From: JAGOPY01 sp964619555 | Lineage (GTDB): Bacteria > Bacteroidota > Bacteroidia > Bacteroidales > JAGOPY01 | Length of the DNA: 64,000 bases | NCBI GenBank assembly: GCA_964619555.1 | Contig: CAZUDV010000018.1 | Coordinates: 1-64,000, forward strand | Reading direction: 5' to 3' | In this document: positions 26,462 through 34,609 of the stretch, in pieces | How the letters are laid out: each line of letters opens with the position of its first letter | How positions within the stretch are numbered: position 1 is the stretch's first letter | Position numbers and translations under genes: made by a program | The notes under the pieces: model-generated | Seen by the model: the letters and a program-made list of their open reading frames with translations, nothing else | Databases searched by the model: none | Told to the model about the DNA's origin: nothing

Positions 26462-28855
26462 ATGGTGAAACAGGCAAACCAGAACAGGCCGAAAGAAAAT
26501 AAAACCACCAGGAAAGAAAGATCCCGCAACCGGGAAAAGAATCATTTGCGCCTGCCGGCCGCTATCACCGACGGCAGGTTTGCCAGGGTAACGGGATTTT
26601 TCATTCTCCTCTTGGGGGCCTATCTGCTATTGTCTTTTTCTTCCTATCTCCTGACCTGGAAATTCGACAGCAGTATCCTGGGCAACCATGATGCCTCCTT
26701 TATTTTCGATTCCTCGGCCAGTGTTCATAACTGGACCGGGAAACTGGGTGCCTGGCTGGCCCATTTCTTTATTATGCGGGGAATAGGCATCTCAGCATTT
26801 CTGATCCTGTTCCTGCTGTTCCTGATGGGATTCCGGATGATGACCGGCACGATGCTGCTGCCAATCTTCAAATCGGTGAGGTATTCCTTGCTGGCTATCC
26901 TCTGGTTATCCGTCACTCTGGGATTTTCCCTCGGCAATGACCCTGATCTGGCCCTGCTGGGCGGTGTTTTCGGTTACGAAGCGTCCAACTGGCTCGTCAG
27001 TATTGTCGGGAAACCAGGCACTCTCCTGCTGCTGGTTTTCATTTTCGTCAGCTTCCTGATCTTTGTGAATCTTTTCCCCGCCCTTCGCCGAAAGAGGGAA
27101 AAAGAGGCGGAAGCAGATCTGGCAACAGGAAATCAACCCCTGGAAGATGTATACAATACCCGTGAATTCGCCGTGGATCAGGAAGAAAGGCCCCATGAAC
27201 ATGAATTCACTTTAAAGGAAAGGGATGACCAGCCCAAAGCTCCCGAAAAATCTGATAAAGATATAGAGCTCACCATCGAGAAAGTGGCCGTGCCCGATTC
27301 CGGCCGCCAGGAAGGTCCCGTTTACGGCACCCTCGAAACACCCTATGATCCGACACTCGACCTGCCTCATTACAAATATCCGACCCTGGACCTTCTGAAT
27401 GACTACAGCGGGGAAACGGTCATGGTGGCCAAGGAAGAACTGGAGCAAAACAAGGACAGGATCGTTGAAACCCTGAACAATTACGCCATCCGGATTGATA
27501 AGATCAAGGCCACCATCGGCCCTGCCGTGACCCTTTACGAGATCATCCCGGCGCCGGGCGTTCGTATTTCCAGGATCAAGAACCTGGAGGACGATATCGC
27601 GCTTTCCCTCTCCGCTCTGGGGATCCGGATCATCGCACCTATCCCGGGCAAGGGCACCATCGGTATTGAAGTGCCCAATATGAAGCCGGAGATTGTATCA
27701 GTAAAATCCCTGCTGGCTTCCGACAGGTTCCGGAATTCAGTATTCGATTTGCCTATTGCACTGGGTAAAACGATTTCCAACGAAAGCTACATTGCGGACC
27801 TGACCAAGATGCCACACATCCTGATGGCAGGAGCAACGGGCCAGGGCAAATCCGTCGGATTAAATGCCATCATACTTTCATTGCTATACAAAAAGCACCC
27901 TTCCCAGATCAAATTCGTGCTGGTTGACCCGAAAAAAGTGGAACTTACCCTGTTCTCCAAGATAGAAAGGCATTTCCTGGCCAAACTTCCCGATTCGGAA
28001 GAAGCCATTGTTACGGATACGCGAAAAGTGGTCCGTACCCTGAACTCCCTCGGGGTTGAGATGGATAGCCGTTACCAGCTCCTCAAGGATGCCCAGGTCC
28101 GGAATATCAAAGAGTACAATACGAAATTCATATCCAGGAAACTGAATCCCAATGAAGGCCATCATTTTATGCCCTACATCATTGTGGTCGTGGATGAATT
28201 TGCTGACCTGATCATGACTGCGGGACGGGAGATCGAAACACCGCTTACCCGCCTGGCGCAACTGGCCAGGGCCACCGGCATCCATCTGGTGATCGCTACT
28301 CAAAGGCCTTCTGTCAACATTATCACAGGGACGATCAAGGCAAATTTCCCTGCGCGTATCGCCTACCGCGTGATATCCAAGGTCGACTCCAGGACGATCC
28401 TCGACGGCAGCGGGGCGGATCAGCTCGTCGGCCGGGGCGACATGCTCCTTTCGACCGGAAGCGACCTCATCCGTCTTCAATGCGCTTTTGTCGACACACC
28501 GGAGGTGGATAAGGTCACTGAATTCATCGGTTCCCAGAGGGGATATCCGGATGCCTTCCACCTGCCCGAATATTACGATGAATCCGATGAGATCGAAAAG
28601 GGCGACTTCGATCCCAATGAAAGGGATGAACTCTTTGAAGATGCAGCCAGGATCATCGTACAGCATCAGCAGGGCTCCACCTCACTCATCCAGCGAAAAC
28701 TGAAACTGGGCTATAACCGCGCCGGCCGTATCATCGACCAGCTCGAAGCCGCAGGGATCGTCGGACCGTTCGAAGGTTCCAAAGCCCGGGAAGTCCTGGT
28801 AGCAAACGAAATGGCTTTGGAACAGTTTTTGAGAGACCTGAATGACAGAAGATAA
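26462..28855 (+). CDS. ftsK: DNA translocase FtsK/SpoIIIE
   Basis: A membrane-anchored hexameric motor that clears chromosomes from the division septum. It has a basic N-terminus, four membrane helices (about residues 40-195), an acidic linker (200-290), then alpha/beta motor domains with Walker A AGATGQGKSVGL near 460 and Walker B IIVVVDEFADLI near 575. The C-terminal gamma winged-helix domain is about 720-790 (STSLIQRKLKLGYNRAGRIID). Length of 797 residues is normal. It is translated directly after the DUF4412 gene. Confidence 0.96.
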   Translation: MVKQANQNRPKENKTTRKERSRNREKNHLRLPAAITDGRFARVTGFFILLLGAYLLLSFSSYLLTWKFDSSILGNHDASFIFDSSASVHNWTGKLGAWLAHFFIMRGIGISAFLILFLLFLMGFRMMTGTMLLPIFKSVRYSLLAILWLSVTLGFSLGNDPDLALLGGVFGYEASNWLVSIVGKPGTLLLLVFIFVSFLIFVNLFPALRRKREKEAEADLATGNQPLEDVYNTREFAVDQEERPHEHEFTLKERDDQPKAPEKSDKDIELTIEKVAVPDSGRQEGPVYGTLETPYDPTLDLPHYKYPTLDLLNDYSGETVMVAKEELEQNKDRIVETLNNYAIRIDKIKATIGPAVTLYEIIPAPGVRISRIKNLEDDIALSLSALGIRIIAPIPGKGTIGIEVPNMKPEIVSVKSLLASDRFRNSVFDLPIALGKTISNESYIADLTKMPHILMAGATGQGKSVGLNAIILSLLYKKHPSQIKFVLVDPKKVELTLFSKIERHFLAKLPDSEEAIVTDTRKVVRTLNSLGVEMDSRYQLLKDAQVRNIKEYNTKFISRKLNPNEGHHFMPYIIVVVDEFADLIMTAGREIETPLTRLAQLARATGIHLVIATQRPSVNIITGTIKANFPARIAYRVISKVDSRTILDGSGADQLVGRGDMLLSTGSDLIRLQCAFVDTPEVDKVTEFIGSQRGYPDAFHLPEYYDESDEIEKGDFDPNERDELFEDAARIIVQHQQGSTSLIQRKLKLGYNRAGRIIDQLEAAGIVGPFEGSKAREVLVANEMALEQFLRDLNDRR

Positions 28856-28880
28856 TACCTGACACAAATAACGAGATTAT

Positions 28881-28904
28881 TTAACAGCTTAACAACTTAA
28901 CATT
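28881..28904. repeat. octamer repeat TTAACARC upstream of lolA
   Basis: Three consecutive octamers TTAACAGC, TTAACAAC and TTAACATT end 11 nt before the lolA ATG. They may be a chance AT-rich repeat, or belong to the same class of short tandem repeats seen at other gene ends in this window. Confidence 0.6.
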
Positions 28905-28915
28905 TCCCCAACCCG

Positions 28916-29560
28916 ATGAAACTCCTCAGAATAATAATACTTTCCGCCTTGATAGCCGTTTCCCCGGCAATATTATCCCAGAATAAAGCCACTTCGGAAG
29001 ACGTTTTAAAAACCGTGGCCGACAAAACCAAATCTTATTCCTCCGTTAAGGTCAATTTCACTTACAACATGGACAATCCCGGCGCCCAGGTCCACGAATC
29101 GGAAACCGGAACGTTACTGGTGAAAGGCGACAAGTATCGCCTGGATATTGCCGGCCAGACTGTCATCTGCGATGCAACGACAACATGGACCTATATTGGC
29201 GATGCCAACGAAGTACAGATCAATTCAGTGGAAGACGATGAAAGCATTATAACCCCTACCCGCCTGTTTAGTTCTTATTCCGATGACTATAAGTCGAAGA
29301 TTACCGGAGAAGTCACAAAAAACGGAAAAGCCCAGTATGTCATTGAACTGAAACCGAATACCGTAAAGACGGTCACCGGTGTGGAAATGAACATTGATAA
29401 GGAGCTGATGCGGATTATGCGCATTGCCATCCAGGATAAAAATGGCAATACATTTACGTATATCGTGAACAAGTTCGAAACCAATGTCCCGGTAAAAGAT
29501 ACCGATTTCAGCTTCAATGCCAAGGATTACCCGGGAGTCGAGATCATCGACATGAGATAA
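28916..29560 (+). CDS. lolA: outer membrane lipoprotein carrier LolA-like protein
   Basis: A periplasmic chaperone-like protein of 214 residues with a signal peptide (IIILSALIAVSPAILSQ). The LolA fold is suggested by LKTVADKTKSYSSVKVNFTY, GTLLVKGDKYRLDIAGQTVICDATTTWTY, and a C-terminal DTDFSFNAKDYPGVEIIDMR. LolA carries mature lipoproteins from the inner to the outer membrane. Placement right after ftsK is the usual Bacteroidota order. Confidence 0.88.
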   Translation: MKLLRIIILSALIAVSPAILSQNKATSEDVLKTVADKTKSYSSVKVNFTYNMDNPGAQVHESETGTLLVKGDKYRLDIAGQTVICDATTTWTYIGDANEVQINSVEDDESIITPTRLFSSYSDDYKSKITGEVTKNGKAQYVIELKPNTVKTVTGVEMNIDKELMRIMRIAIQDKNGNTFTYIVNKFETNVPVKDTDFSFNAKDYPGVEIIDMR

Positions 29561-29589
29561 TATTTTGCCGTATTTTAAACCTTTCCCCG

Positions 29590-30174
29590 GTGGCAGAGTC
29601 AAATGACACATTGACCAAATCCACCCGGTTGCAACAGGATGAAAAGGAAATACTTCGCCTGATCCGTGATGAGAACTCCCGGAAAACAGGATTCAATAAA
29701 CTGGTAACCAGGTATCAGGAAGATGTTTATTGGCTTATCCGGAGGATGGTGGTCAACCACGACGATGCTGACGACCTGACCCAGGAAACATTCCTTAAGA
29801 TCTGGAAAAATTTATCTCAATTTCGTGGGGATTCTTCCCTGTTCACCTGGATTTACAGGATAGCCACCAATGAAGCCCTGATCTTTCTCCGGAAGAAAAA
29901 ACTGAACAGGCTGTTCTCCCTTGACCTTGCCAGGAATAATCTTTCCCTGTCGGTTCAAAACACTGCCTTTTACCAGGGTGATGAAATTCAGACACGATTT
30001 CAGAATGCGGTTATGAGTTTGCCCGACAAGCAAAGGCTTGTTTTCAACATGAAATACTACGATGAAATTACCTTCGATGAAATGAGCGAGATCACCGGCA
30101 CGTCAGCTGGCGCACTCAAAGCATCTTACCATCATGCGGTAAAAAAAATCCAGAAAATCATAACCACGGGATAA
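29590..30174 (+). CDS. RNA polymerase sigma factor, ECF type
   Basis: A 194-residue ECF sigma factor from a GTG start. Sigma-2 is at about residues 40-105 (DDADDLTQETFLKIWKNLSQF, WIYRIATNEALIFLRKKK) and sigma-4 at about 135-190 (LPDKQRLVFNMKYYDEITFDEMSEITG). It is followed within 32 bp by a single-pass protein of anti-sigma type and then a CpxP-like periplasmic protein, suggesting an envelope-stress switch. Confidence 0.93.
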   Translation: MAESNDTLTKSTRLQQDEKEILRLIRDENSRKTGFNKLVTRYQEDVYWLIRRMVVNHDDADDLTQETFLKIWKNLSQFRGDSSLFTWIYRIATNEALIFLRKKKLNRLFSLDLARNNLSLSVQNTAFYQGDEIQTRFQNAVMSLPDKQRLVFNMKYYDEITFDEMSEITGTSAGALKASYHHAVKKIQKIITTG

Positions 30175-30206
30175 ACCATTCAGGATTAAGAGTATCTAAA
30201 AAAGAT

Positions 30207-30695
30207 ATGAATGTTGATAAAGAACATAAAAAATTAGCAGATGGCCGGAATGATGACCTTCCCGGGAATCTCAAAGCCAACCCTTTTTCGGTACCGGAGG
30301 GTTATTTCAGGGACTTTCCTGAAAAAATTGCTCAAAGGATTGAAAATGAAGGGCGTAACCAATCATCCCGTGTTATCAGAGTGAAACGGAGGACCTGGCT
30401 GGCAGCCGCTGCGGTGGTGATCATCCTGGTGACCGGATCTATCTTTCTCTTCCCTGATCAGGATCCCCATGAAACGCGGATGATCTCCTATTCGTCTATT
30501 AGCCTTCAGGACATCGAAGAGGCCGGTATCCTGGTTAACCTGGAGGATTTCACCCTGGTCGATTATTTTCCGGAAGAAGATATCGCCGGTCTGCAGAATG
30601 AAATCCTTGAAGGCAATACGGAGTTCTCCCGGCAGGATATTGAACAGTTCCTGCTGCAAAGCAACGAAATTGAGCATCTCATAAATAATTACTAA
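30207..30695 (+). CDS. single-pass membrane protein, probable anti-sigma partner
   Basis: A 162-residue protein with a cytoplasmic N-terminus of about 65 residues including NPFSVPEGYFRDFPEKIAQRI. This NPFxVPEGYF motif is common in Bacteroidota proteins paired with ECF sigma factors. One membrane helix (WLAAAAVVIILVTGSIFLF) and an acidic periplasmic C-terminus of about 75 residues follow. No zinc anti-sigma HxxxCxxC motif is visible. Position between the sigma gene and the CpxP-like gene supports a regulatory role; this is inference. Confidence 0.72.
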   Translation: MNVDKEHKKLADGRNDDLPGNLKANPFSVPEGYFRDFPEKIAQRIENEGRNQSSRVIRVKRRTWLAAAAVVIILVTGSIFLFPDQDPHETRMISYSSISLQDIEEAGILVNLEDFTLVDYFPEEDIAGLQNEILEGNTEFSRQDIEQFLLQSNEIEHLINNY

Positions 30696-30707
30696 TCTCA
30701 AAATATC

Positions 30708-31184
30708 ATGAGAAAATATATTTTAACCGCATTCCTTATCATCTCCGCCAACAGCGTGGTGTTAGCCCAGCCCGGCCATGGCGCCGAAGGAAAACGGGAA
30801 AAAATCAGGGCGCTGAAAGTCGCTTACATCACTGACCAGTTACAGCTGACTCCCGAAGAGGCCCAGAAATTCTGGCCTGTCTATAATGAATTTGATGAGA
30901 AAAGACATGGGCTGGAGATGGAAATTGCAGCGCCAATGCAGGACAAAAGGCCTGACATTGCCCTGATGACAGATGAAGAGGTCAACCTCTTCCTGCAACA
31001 AAGGTTGGTGAGGGAAGAACAGATCCTGAATCTCAAGAAAGAATACCTGGCGAAATTCAAAGAGGTTTTGCCTGTTAAAAAAGTATTCCGGCTTTATGAA
31101 GCCGAAATGGGATTTAAAAGAATGCTTCTGGAAAGGCTCCAGGATAGCCAGCGTCATCCATATGACCCGGATAAGCCTGAATAG
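30708..31184 (+). CDS. Spy/CpxP-like periplasmic protein
   Basis: A 158-residue exported helical protein (signal peptide ILTAFLIISANSVVLAQ). The helical pattern LQLTPEEAQKFWPVYNEFDEKRHGLE resembles the LTxxQ helices of Spy/CpxP/CnrX-type periplasmic sensors and chaperones, and is frequent in Bacteroidota sigma operons. It is the third gene of the sigma / membrane partner / sensor set and is convergent with the lipoprotein gene 3 bp away. Confidence 0.75.
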   Translation: MRKYILTAFLIISANSVVLAQPGHGAEGKREKIRALKVAYITDQLQLTPEEAQKFWPVYNEFDEKRHGLEMEIAAPMQDKRPDIALMTDEEVNLFLQQRLVREEQILNLKKEYLAKFKEVLPVKKVFRLYEAEMGFKRMLLERLQDSQRHPYDPDKPE

Positions 31185-31187
31185 AGA

Positions 31188-31751
31188 CTAATTACCGGCT
31201 TCCCATTCCAGGTATTCATCCAAAAGGCTGACAGTCGTTTCATCGGGATAAGTCACTTCCGTAGTAAGTGTAAGCTTTTTACCACCCGGTTCCCAGAATA
31301 CAATGGGCATGACATCTCCTCCATATTCTCCATTTGATTCTGAATAGTATTCTGAATCAAGCGAATAGCAACCCAGGCAATACATAAAAGGACCTTTATC
31401 CTTATGCTGGTACAATTTTGCTCCTTTCAGGTCGGAAAACTCATAAACGGCCTCGCCGCAAAGTACTCCGTTTTCCTCAAACAACCTTTTGCTGGATAAA
31501 GTGGCATCCGGGAAAGAATTGATGAGTTCCTCCCCATCATAATAATCATTGAGCAATGTCTGGAAATCCTCTTCCGAAATATCGAGCGTATCGTCCATGA
31601 TCGACATGATATTGATGTATTTGATAGTCAGGCGGCCCGAATTGTCGCCGGTCAGTTCAAAGGTATATTCCTTCTTTTCACAGGTCAGGCAACCGCTCAG
31701 GAAAAGCACTACCATGACAAGCGTAGCCCAGATCAGATAAGATTTTTTCAT
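31188..31751 (-). CDS. hypothetical lipoprotein
   Basis: A 187-residue lipoprotein with signal peptide and lipobox LSGC (Cys21), followed closely by another Cys (CLTC). Further Cys residues occur at VLCGEA and YCLGCYS. The body is acidic, with predicted beta strands (YTFELTGDNSGRLTIKYINI). No family is recognised. It stands alone with its own promoter-like box at 31784-31791. Confidence 0.75.
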   Translation of the reverse strand: MKKSYLIWATLVMVVLFLSGCLTCEKKEYTFELTGDNSGRLTIKYINIMSIMDDTLDISEEDFQTLLNDYYDGEELINSFPDATLSSKRLFEENGVLCGEAVYEFSDLKGAKLYQHKDKGPFMYCLGCYSLDSEYYSESNGEYGGDVMPIVFWEPGGKKLTLTTEVTYPDETTVSLLDEYLEWEAGN

Positions 31752-31783
31752 TGAATTGAAATTAATTGAGTGGATACTAGTAA

Positions 31784-31791
31784 CAAATGTA
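31784..31791 (-). promoter_or_regulatory. promoter -7 box for the lipoprotein gene
   Basis: On the minus strand this reads TACATTTG, a perfect TAnnTTTG match, 32 nt upstream of the lipoprotein ATG. Confidence 0.5.
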
Positions 31792-31803
31792 TGGATATAG
31801 TCC

Positions 31804-31837
31804 TTTGATTTTCATTCCTGCATTATTTTTAATTTTG
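31804..31837 (+). promoter_or_regulatory. promoter of the YkoF-PnuC-NadR cluster
   Basis: TTTG at 31804-31807 and TAATTTTG at 31830-31837 match the Bacteroidota -33 and -7 elements with a 22-nt gap. The -7 box is a perfect match and lies 16 nt before the ATG at 31854. No TPP riboswitch fits into this short leader. Confidence 0.6.
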
Positions 31838-31853
31838 CCTGAGAAAAAAAATT

Positions 31854-32108
31854 ATGAAAACTTCAGTTGAAATCAGTTATTATCCGCTGGATCAGGAATA
31901 TGTACCCCCGATCCGGGACTTCATCACCAGGATCAACCAGTATGAAGGCCTGACAGCCAGGACCAATGGCATGAGCACCCAGGTCTTCGGAGAATACGAC
32001 CTTGTCATGGCAGCGCTGGTGAAAGAAATTAAGACTTCGTTTGACAATCCTCATTCTGTATTCGTCATGAAGGTCATCAATGCCGACCTGAACAATACCG
32101 GCGGTTAA
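31854..32108 (+). CDS. thiamine-binding YkoF/MTH1187-like protein
   Basis: An 84-residue ferredoxin-fold protein of the YkoF/MTH1187 type (VEISYYPLDQEYVPPIRDFITRINQYEGLTARTNGMSTQVFGEYDLVMAAL). Family members bind thiamine or hydroxymethylpyrimidine. There is no signal peptide, so it acts in the cytoplasm. The stop overlaps the start of the PnuC-like gene by 1 bp (TAATG). Co-location suggests it senses or channels the imported vitamin. Confidence 0.82.
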   Translation: MKTSVEISYYPLDQEYVPPIRDFITRINQYEGLTARTNGMSTQVFGEYDLVMAALVKEIKTSFDNPHSVFVMKVINADLNNTGG

Positions 32109-32734
32109 TGATCGAACTTTCCATTTTTCAGACTCTTTACCATAATATCCTGGATTCCTCCTGGCTGGAAGGAGTGGCCGTATTGTTCGGTTTACTGAGT
32201 GTCTGGTACGCCAAAAAGGAGAAAATCCTGGTTTATCCGACAGGGATCATCAATGTCCTGATTTATGTCTATATCTGTTACAAAGTGAAATTATATGCTG
32301 ATATGGGCATAAACGCTTTTTATTTCGTCATGAGCGTTTACGGGTGGTTCAAGTGGAGTATGAAGATGGAAGACAAACAGGTCAGGCCGATCACATATTG
32401 CAAACGCAAAGAATGGATCCTCAGCCTGTCAGGGACAATGGTCTTCTTCATCATACTCGTTTATGTACTGAAAAACCATACCGACAGCAATGTTCCCATC
32501 TGGGATGCGCTGACCACGGCCATCTTCATCATCGGCATGTGGCTCATGGCCTTTAAAAAAGTCGAGAACTGGCTTTTCTGGATCGCAGGTGACCTCATCA
32601 GCATCCCTCTTTATGCCAGCAAAGGGCTGGTGCTGACAAGCTTACAGTTCACGGTTTTCCTCGCCCTTGCGGTAGCAGGATACCTGGAATGGAGATCGAG
32701 GTACCGGTTTCAACATTCAACACTGCGTTCATAG
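32108..32734 (+). CDS. PnuC/PnuT-family vitamin transporter
   Basis: A 208-residue membrane protein with seven or so helices and the PnuC family features GLLSVWYAKKEKILVYPTGIINVLIYVYI and NAFYFVMSVYGWFKWS. PnuC imports nicotinamide riboside; PnuT members import thiamine and PnuX riboflavin. The adjacent YkoF-like gene points to thiamine, while the adjacent NadR-type kinase points to nicotinamide riboside. Residue-level discrimination was not possible by eye, so no symbol is given. Confidence 0.88.
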   Translation: MIELSIFQTLYHNILDSSWLEGVAVLFGLLSVWYAKKEKILVYPTGIINVLIYVYICYKVKLYADMGINAFYFVMSVYGWFKWSMKMEDKQVRPITYCKRKEWILSLSGTMVFFIILVYVLKNHTDSNVPIWDALTTAIFIIGMWLMAFKKVENWLFWIAGDLISIPLYASKGLVLTSLQFTVFLALAVAGYLEWRSRYRFQHSTLRS

Positions 32735-32779
32735 CTGCGGCACAACAGATCCACTCCCTGCCATTTCACTTTAAAACTT

Positions 32780-32807
32780 AACTTTGAACTCTGAACTCTG
32801 AACTTTG
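32780..32807. repeat. heptamer tandem repeat, 4 copies of AACTYTG
   Basis: Four perfect contiguous heptamers AACTTTG, AACTCTG, AACTCTG, AACTTTG. The only variable base is a pyrimidine. The last copy contains the TTG start codon (32805) of the NadR-like gene, and the third/fourth copy junction contains the in-frame TGA (32799-32801) just upstream. Confidence 0.9.
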
Positions 32808-33377
32808 AACTTAAAGCGTATTTCCATCACCGGGCCCGAGTCAACCGGCAAATCCTGGCTGGCGGAAAAACTGGCGGCCTGTTATCAGACTTCCTGGGTG
32901 CCGGAATTTGCCAGGGAATATTTAATAAAGCTCGGACGGGAGTATAGGTTTGAGGATATTGTAGAAATTGCCAAAGGTCAATTAACGAAGGAAAGGGAAC
33001 AAGAAGAGGAAGTGAATGAGAAAAATAACCGAATGATCTTTTGCGATACCGACCTGCTGGTAACCCGGATATGGAGCGAATTCAAATATGGCCGGTGCGA
33101 TCCCTGGATCTTGGAACAATTAAGAATCCATCGTTACGACCTATATTTGCTTTGTGACATCGACCTGCCCTGGATGGAGGATCCTCTCAGGGAACATCCG
33201 GACAAACGGATGGAATTATTCAGTTTGTACAAGGCCGGCCTGGAAGCAATGCCTGTGAAATGGGCGGTGGTCAGCGGCCAGGGAGATACCAGGTTAAGCA
33301 ATGCAATAGATATCGTGAACCGGACGTTTGGATTGGACAATCAGGTAACTCCCGTTGAAACTATTGGCGTAAAGTAA
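32805..33377 (+). CDS. NadR-type P-loop kinase (AAA family ATPase)
   Basis: A 190-residue stand-alone homologue of the C-terminal ribosylnicotinamide kinase domain of NadR, without the NMN adenylyltransferase or HTH domains. Walker A GPESTGKS is at residues 10-17; IFCDTDLLVTRIW and YLLCDIDLPWMEDPLREHPDKR follow. TTG 32805 is the only possible start: an in-frame TGA lies at 32799-32801 and the first strand begins at residue 4. It would phosphorylate the vitamin imported by the PnuC-like protein. Confidence 0.87.
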   Translation: MNLKRISITGPESTGKSWLAEKLAACYQTSWVPEFAREYLIKLGREYRFEDIVEIAKGQLTKEREQEEEVNEKNNRMIFCDTDLLVTRIWSEFKYGRCDPWILEQLRIHRYDLYLLCDIDLPWMEDPLREHPDKRMELFSLYKAGLEAMPVKWAVVSGQGDTRLSNAIDIVNRTFGLDNQVTPVETIGVK

Positions 33378-33421
33378 AAAAATGGCAAACCGATTTTGAC
33401 CTGAACATTTAACCAGAAAAA

Positions 33422-34609
33422 TTGACAGACAAGTCACACAAAGTTCTTTTTCTGCCCAGGTGGTATCCGCACCGGTATGATCCGATGCCGGGCCTCTTTA
33501 TTGAACGGCATGCCCGCTCGGTGGCAGGTTATGTAAATGTTGCCATTCTTTATGTCCATCCCGATAACCAAATTGACCCAGGGAAGGTGGAAATCCTTCA
33601 ATCCGGGGATGAAGAGTTGTTTGAGATCCGGATCTATTACGGGGTAAGTCATTGCAGATGGTCCGCTCTTCGTGCCCTGATCAACCATTTCCGTTACCTG
33701 AAATGTCATTTGAAGGGACTGAAAATCATCAGGGAACAGATTGGCAGGCCGGACCTGTTACACGTCAACGTGCTGACCCGGTTAGGGGTCCTGGCCATGT
33801 TCCATAAATGGGCGACCGGCACGCCGTACGTCATCACCGAGCACTGGACCCGTTATTTGCCTTTTATGGACAATTTCAGGGGAGGCCTGAGAAAAATAAT
33901 GACCCGGATGGCTGTTCGCAATGCCTGCGCCGTTATGCCGGTAACCGATAATCTCAGGGACGCCATGGAAAAACATGGGCTTAAAAACCGCAACTACCAG
34001 ATAATTCCGAATGTGGTCGATATGGAAATGTTCCGGATCGGCGCAGAAAAACAATCCCGGGACCGTAAAAATTTTATCCATGTATCCTGTTTTGAAGACA
34101 AACAAAAGAATATCTCGGGAATCCTCAGGGTCCTGAAAAGGTTATCGGAAAAACGGACCGACTGGGAGTGCACCCTGATCGGCGATGGGATACATTTCGA
34201 CCGGTTGAAGAAATACGCTGAAGAACTTGGGATTTTAGGGAATTTTGCCCGCTTTGATGGACTGAAGGAAAATGAAGACCTGGCCGGTCTGATGCGCCAG
34301 GCCTGTTTCCAGGTGATGTTCAGCAGGTTTGAGAACCTGCCGGTTGTCATTCTGGAAAGCCTGGCAAGCGGGGTGCCATTTTTATCCACTGATGTGGGCG
34401 GGATAAGGGAGCATCTGCTGCCGGATTTCGGTATCCTGATTCAAAGCGAAAATGAAGTTGAGTTGGAAGAAAAGATCAACTACATGCTCGACCATTATCA
34501 GGAATATGACAGGCGTGAACTGAGGGATTATGCACTTGCCCATTTCAGTAAAGAAGTGATCGGGAAAAAACTCTTCGGTGTATATAGCCAATGCTTTCCA
34601 AAATCCTGA
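33422..34609 (+). CDS. glycosyltransferase, GT4-type
   Basis: A 395-residue cytoplasmic GT-B glycosyltransferase. The N-terminal acceptor domain begins VLFLPRWYPHRYDPMPGLFIERHA. The C-terminal domain (about 205-380) carries the GT4 block FSRFENLPVVILESLASGVPFLSTDVGG with the sugar-nucleotide Glu. TTG 33422 is taken as the start because no ATG precedes the first strand. The 3' end overlaps the flippase by 19 bp; together they form a small polysaccharide module. Confidence 0.9.
   Translation: MTDKSHKVLFLPRWYPHRYDPMPGLFIERHARSVAGYVNVAILYVHPDNQIDPGKVEILQSGDEELFEIRIYYGVSHCRWSALRALINHFRYLKCHLKGLKIIREQIGRPDLLHVNVLTRLGVLAMFHKWATGTPYVITEHWTRYLPFMDNFRGGLRKIMTRMAVRNACAVMPVTDNLRDAMEKHGLKNRNYQIIPNVVDMEMFRIGAEKQSRDRKNFIHVSCFEDKQKNISGILRVLKRLSEKRTDWECTLIGDGIHFDRLKKYAEELGILGNFARFDGLKENEDLAGLMRQACFQVMFSRFENLPVVILESLASGVPFLSTDVGGIREHLLPDFGILIQSENEVELEEKINYMLDHYQEYDRRELRDYALAHFSKEVIGKKLFGVYSQCFPKS

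Noticed and set aside
27884..28666. 260-codon minus-strand ORF opposite ftsK
   Set aside because: Antisense of the conserved ftsK motor; no recognisable domain.
31752..31853. TPP riboswitch in front of the YkoF-PnuC-NadR cluster
   Set aside because: The leader after the -7 box is only about 10 nt long and no CTGAGA-type core of a THI element is present.
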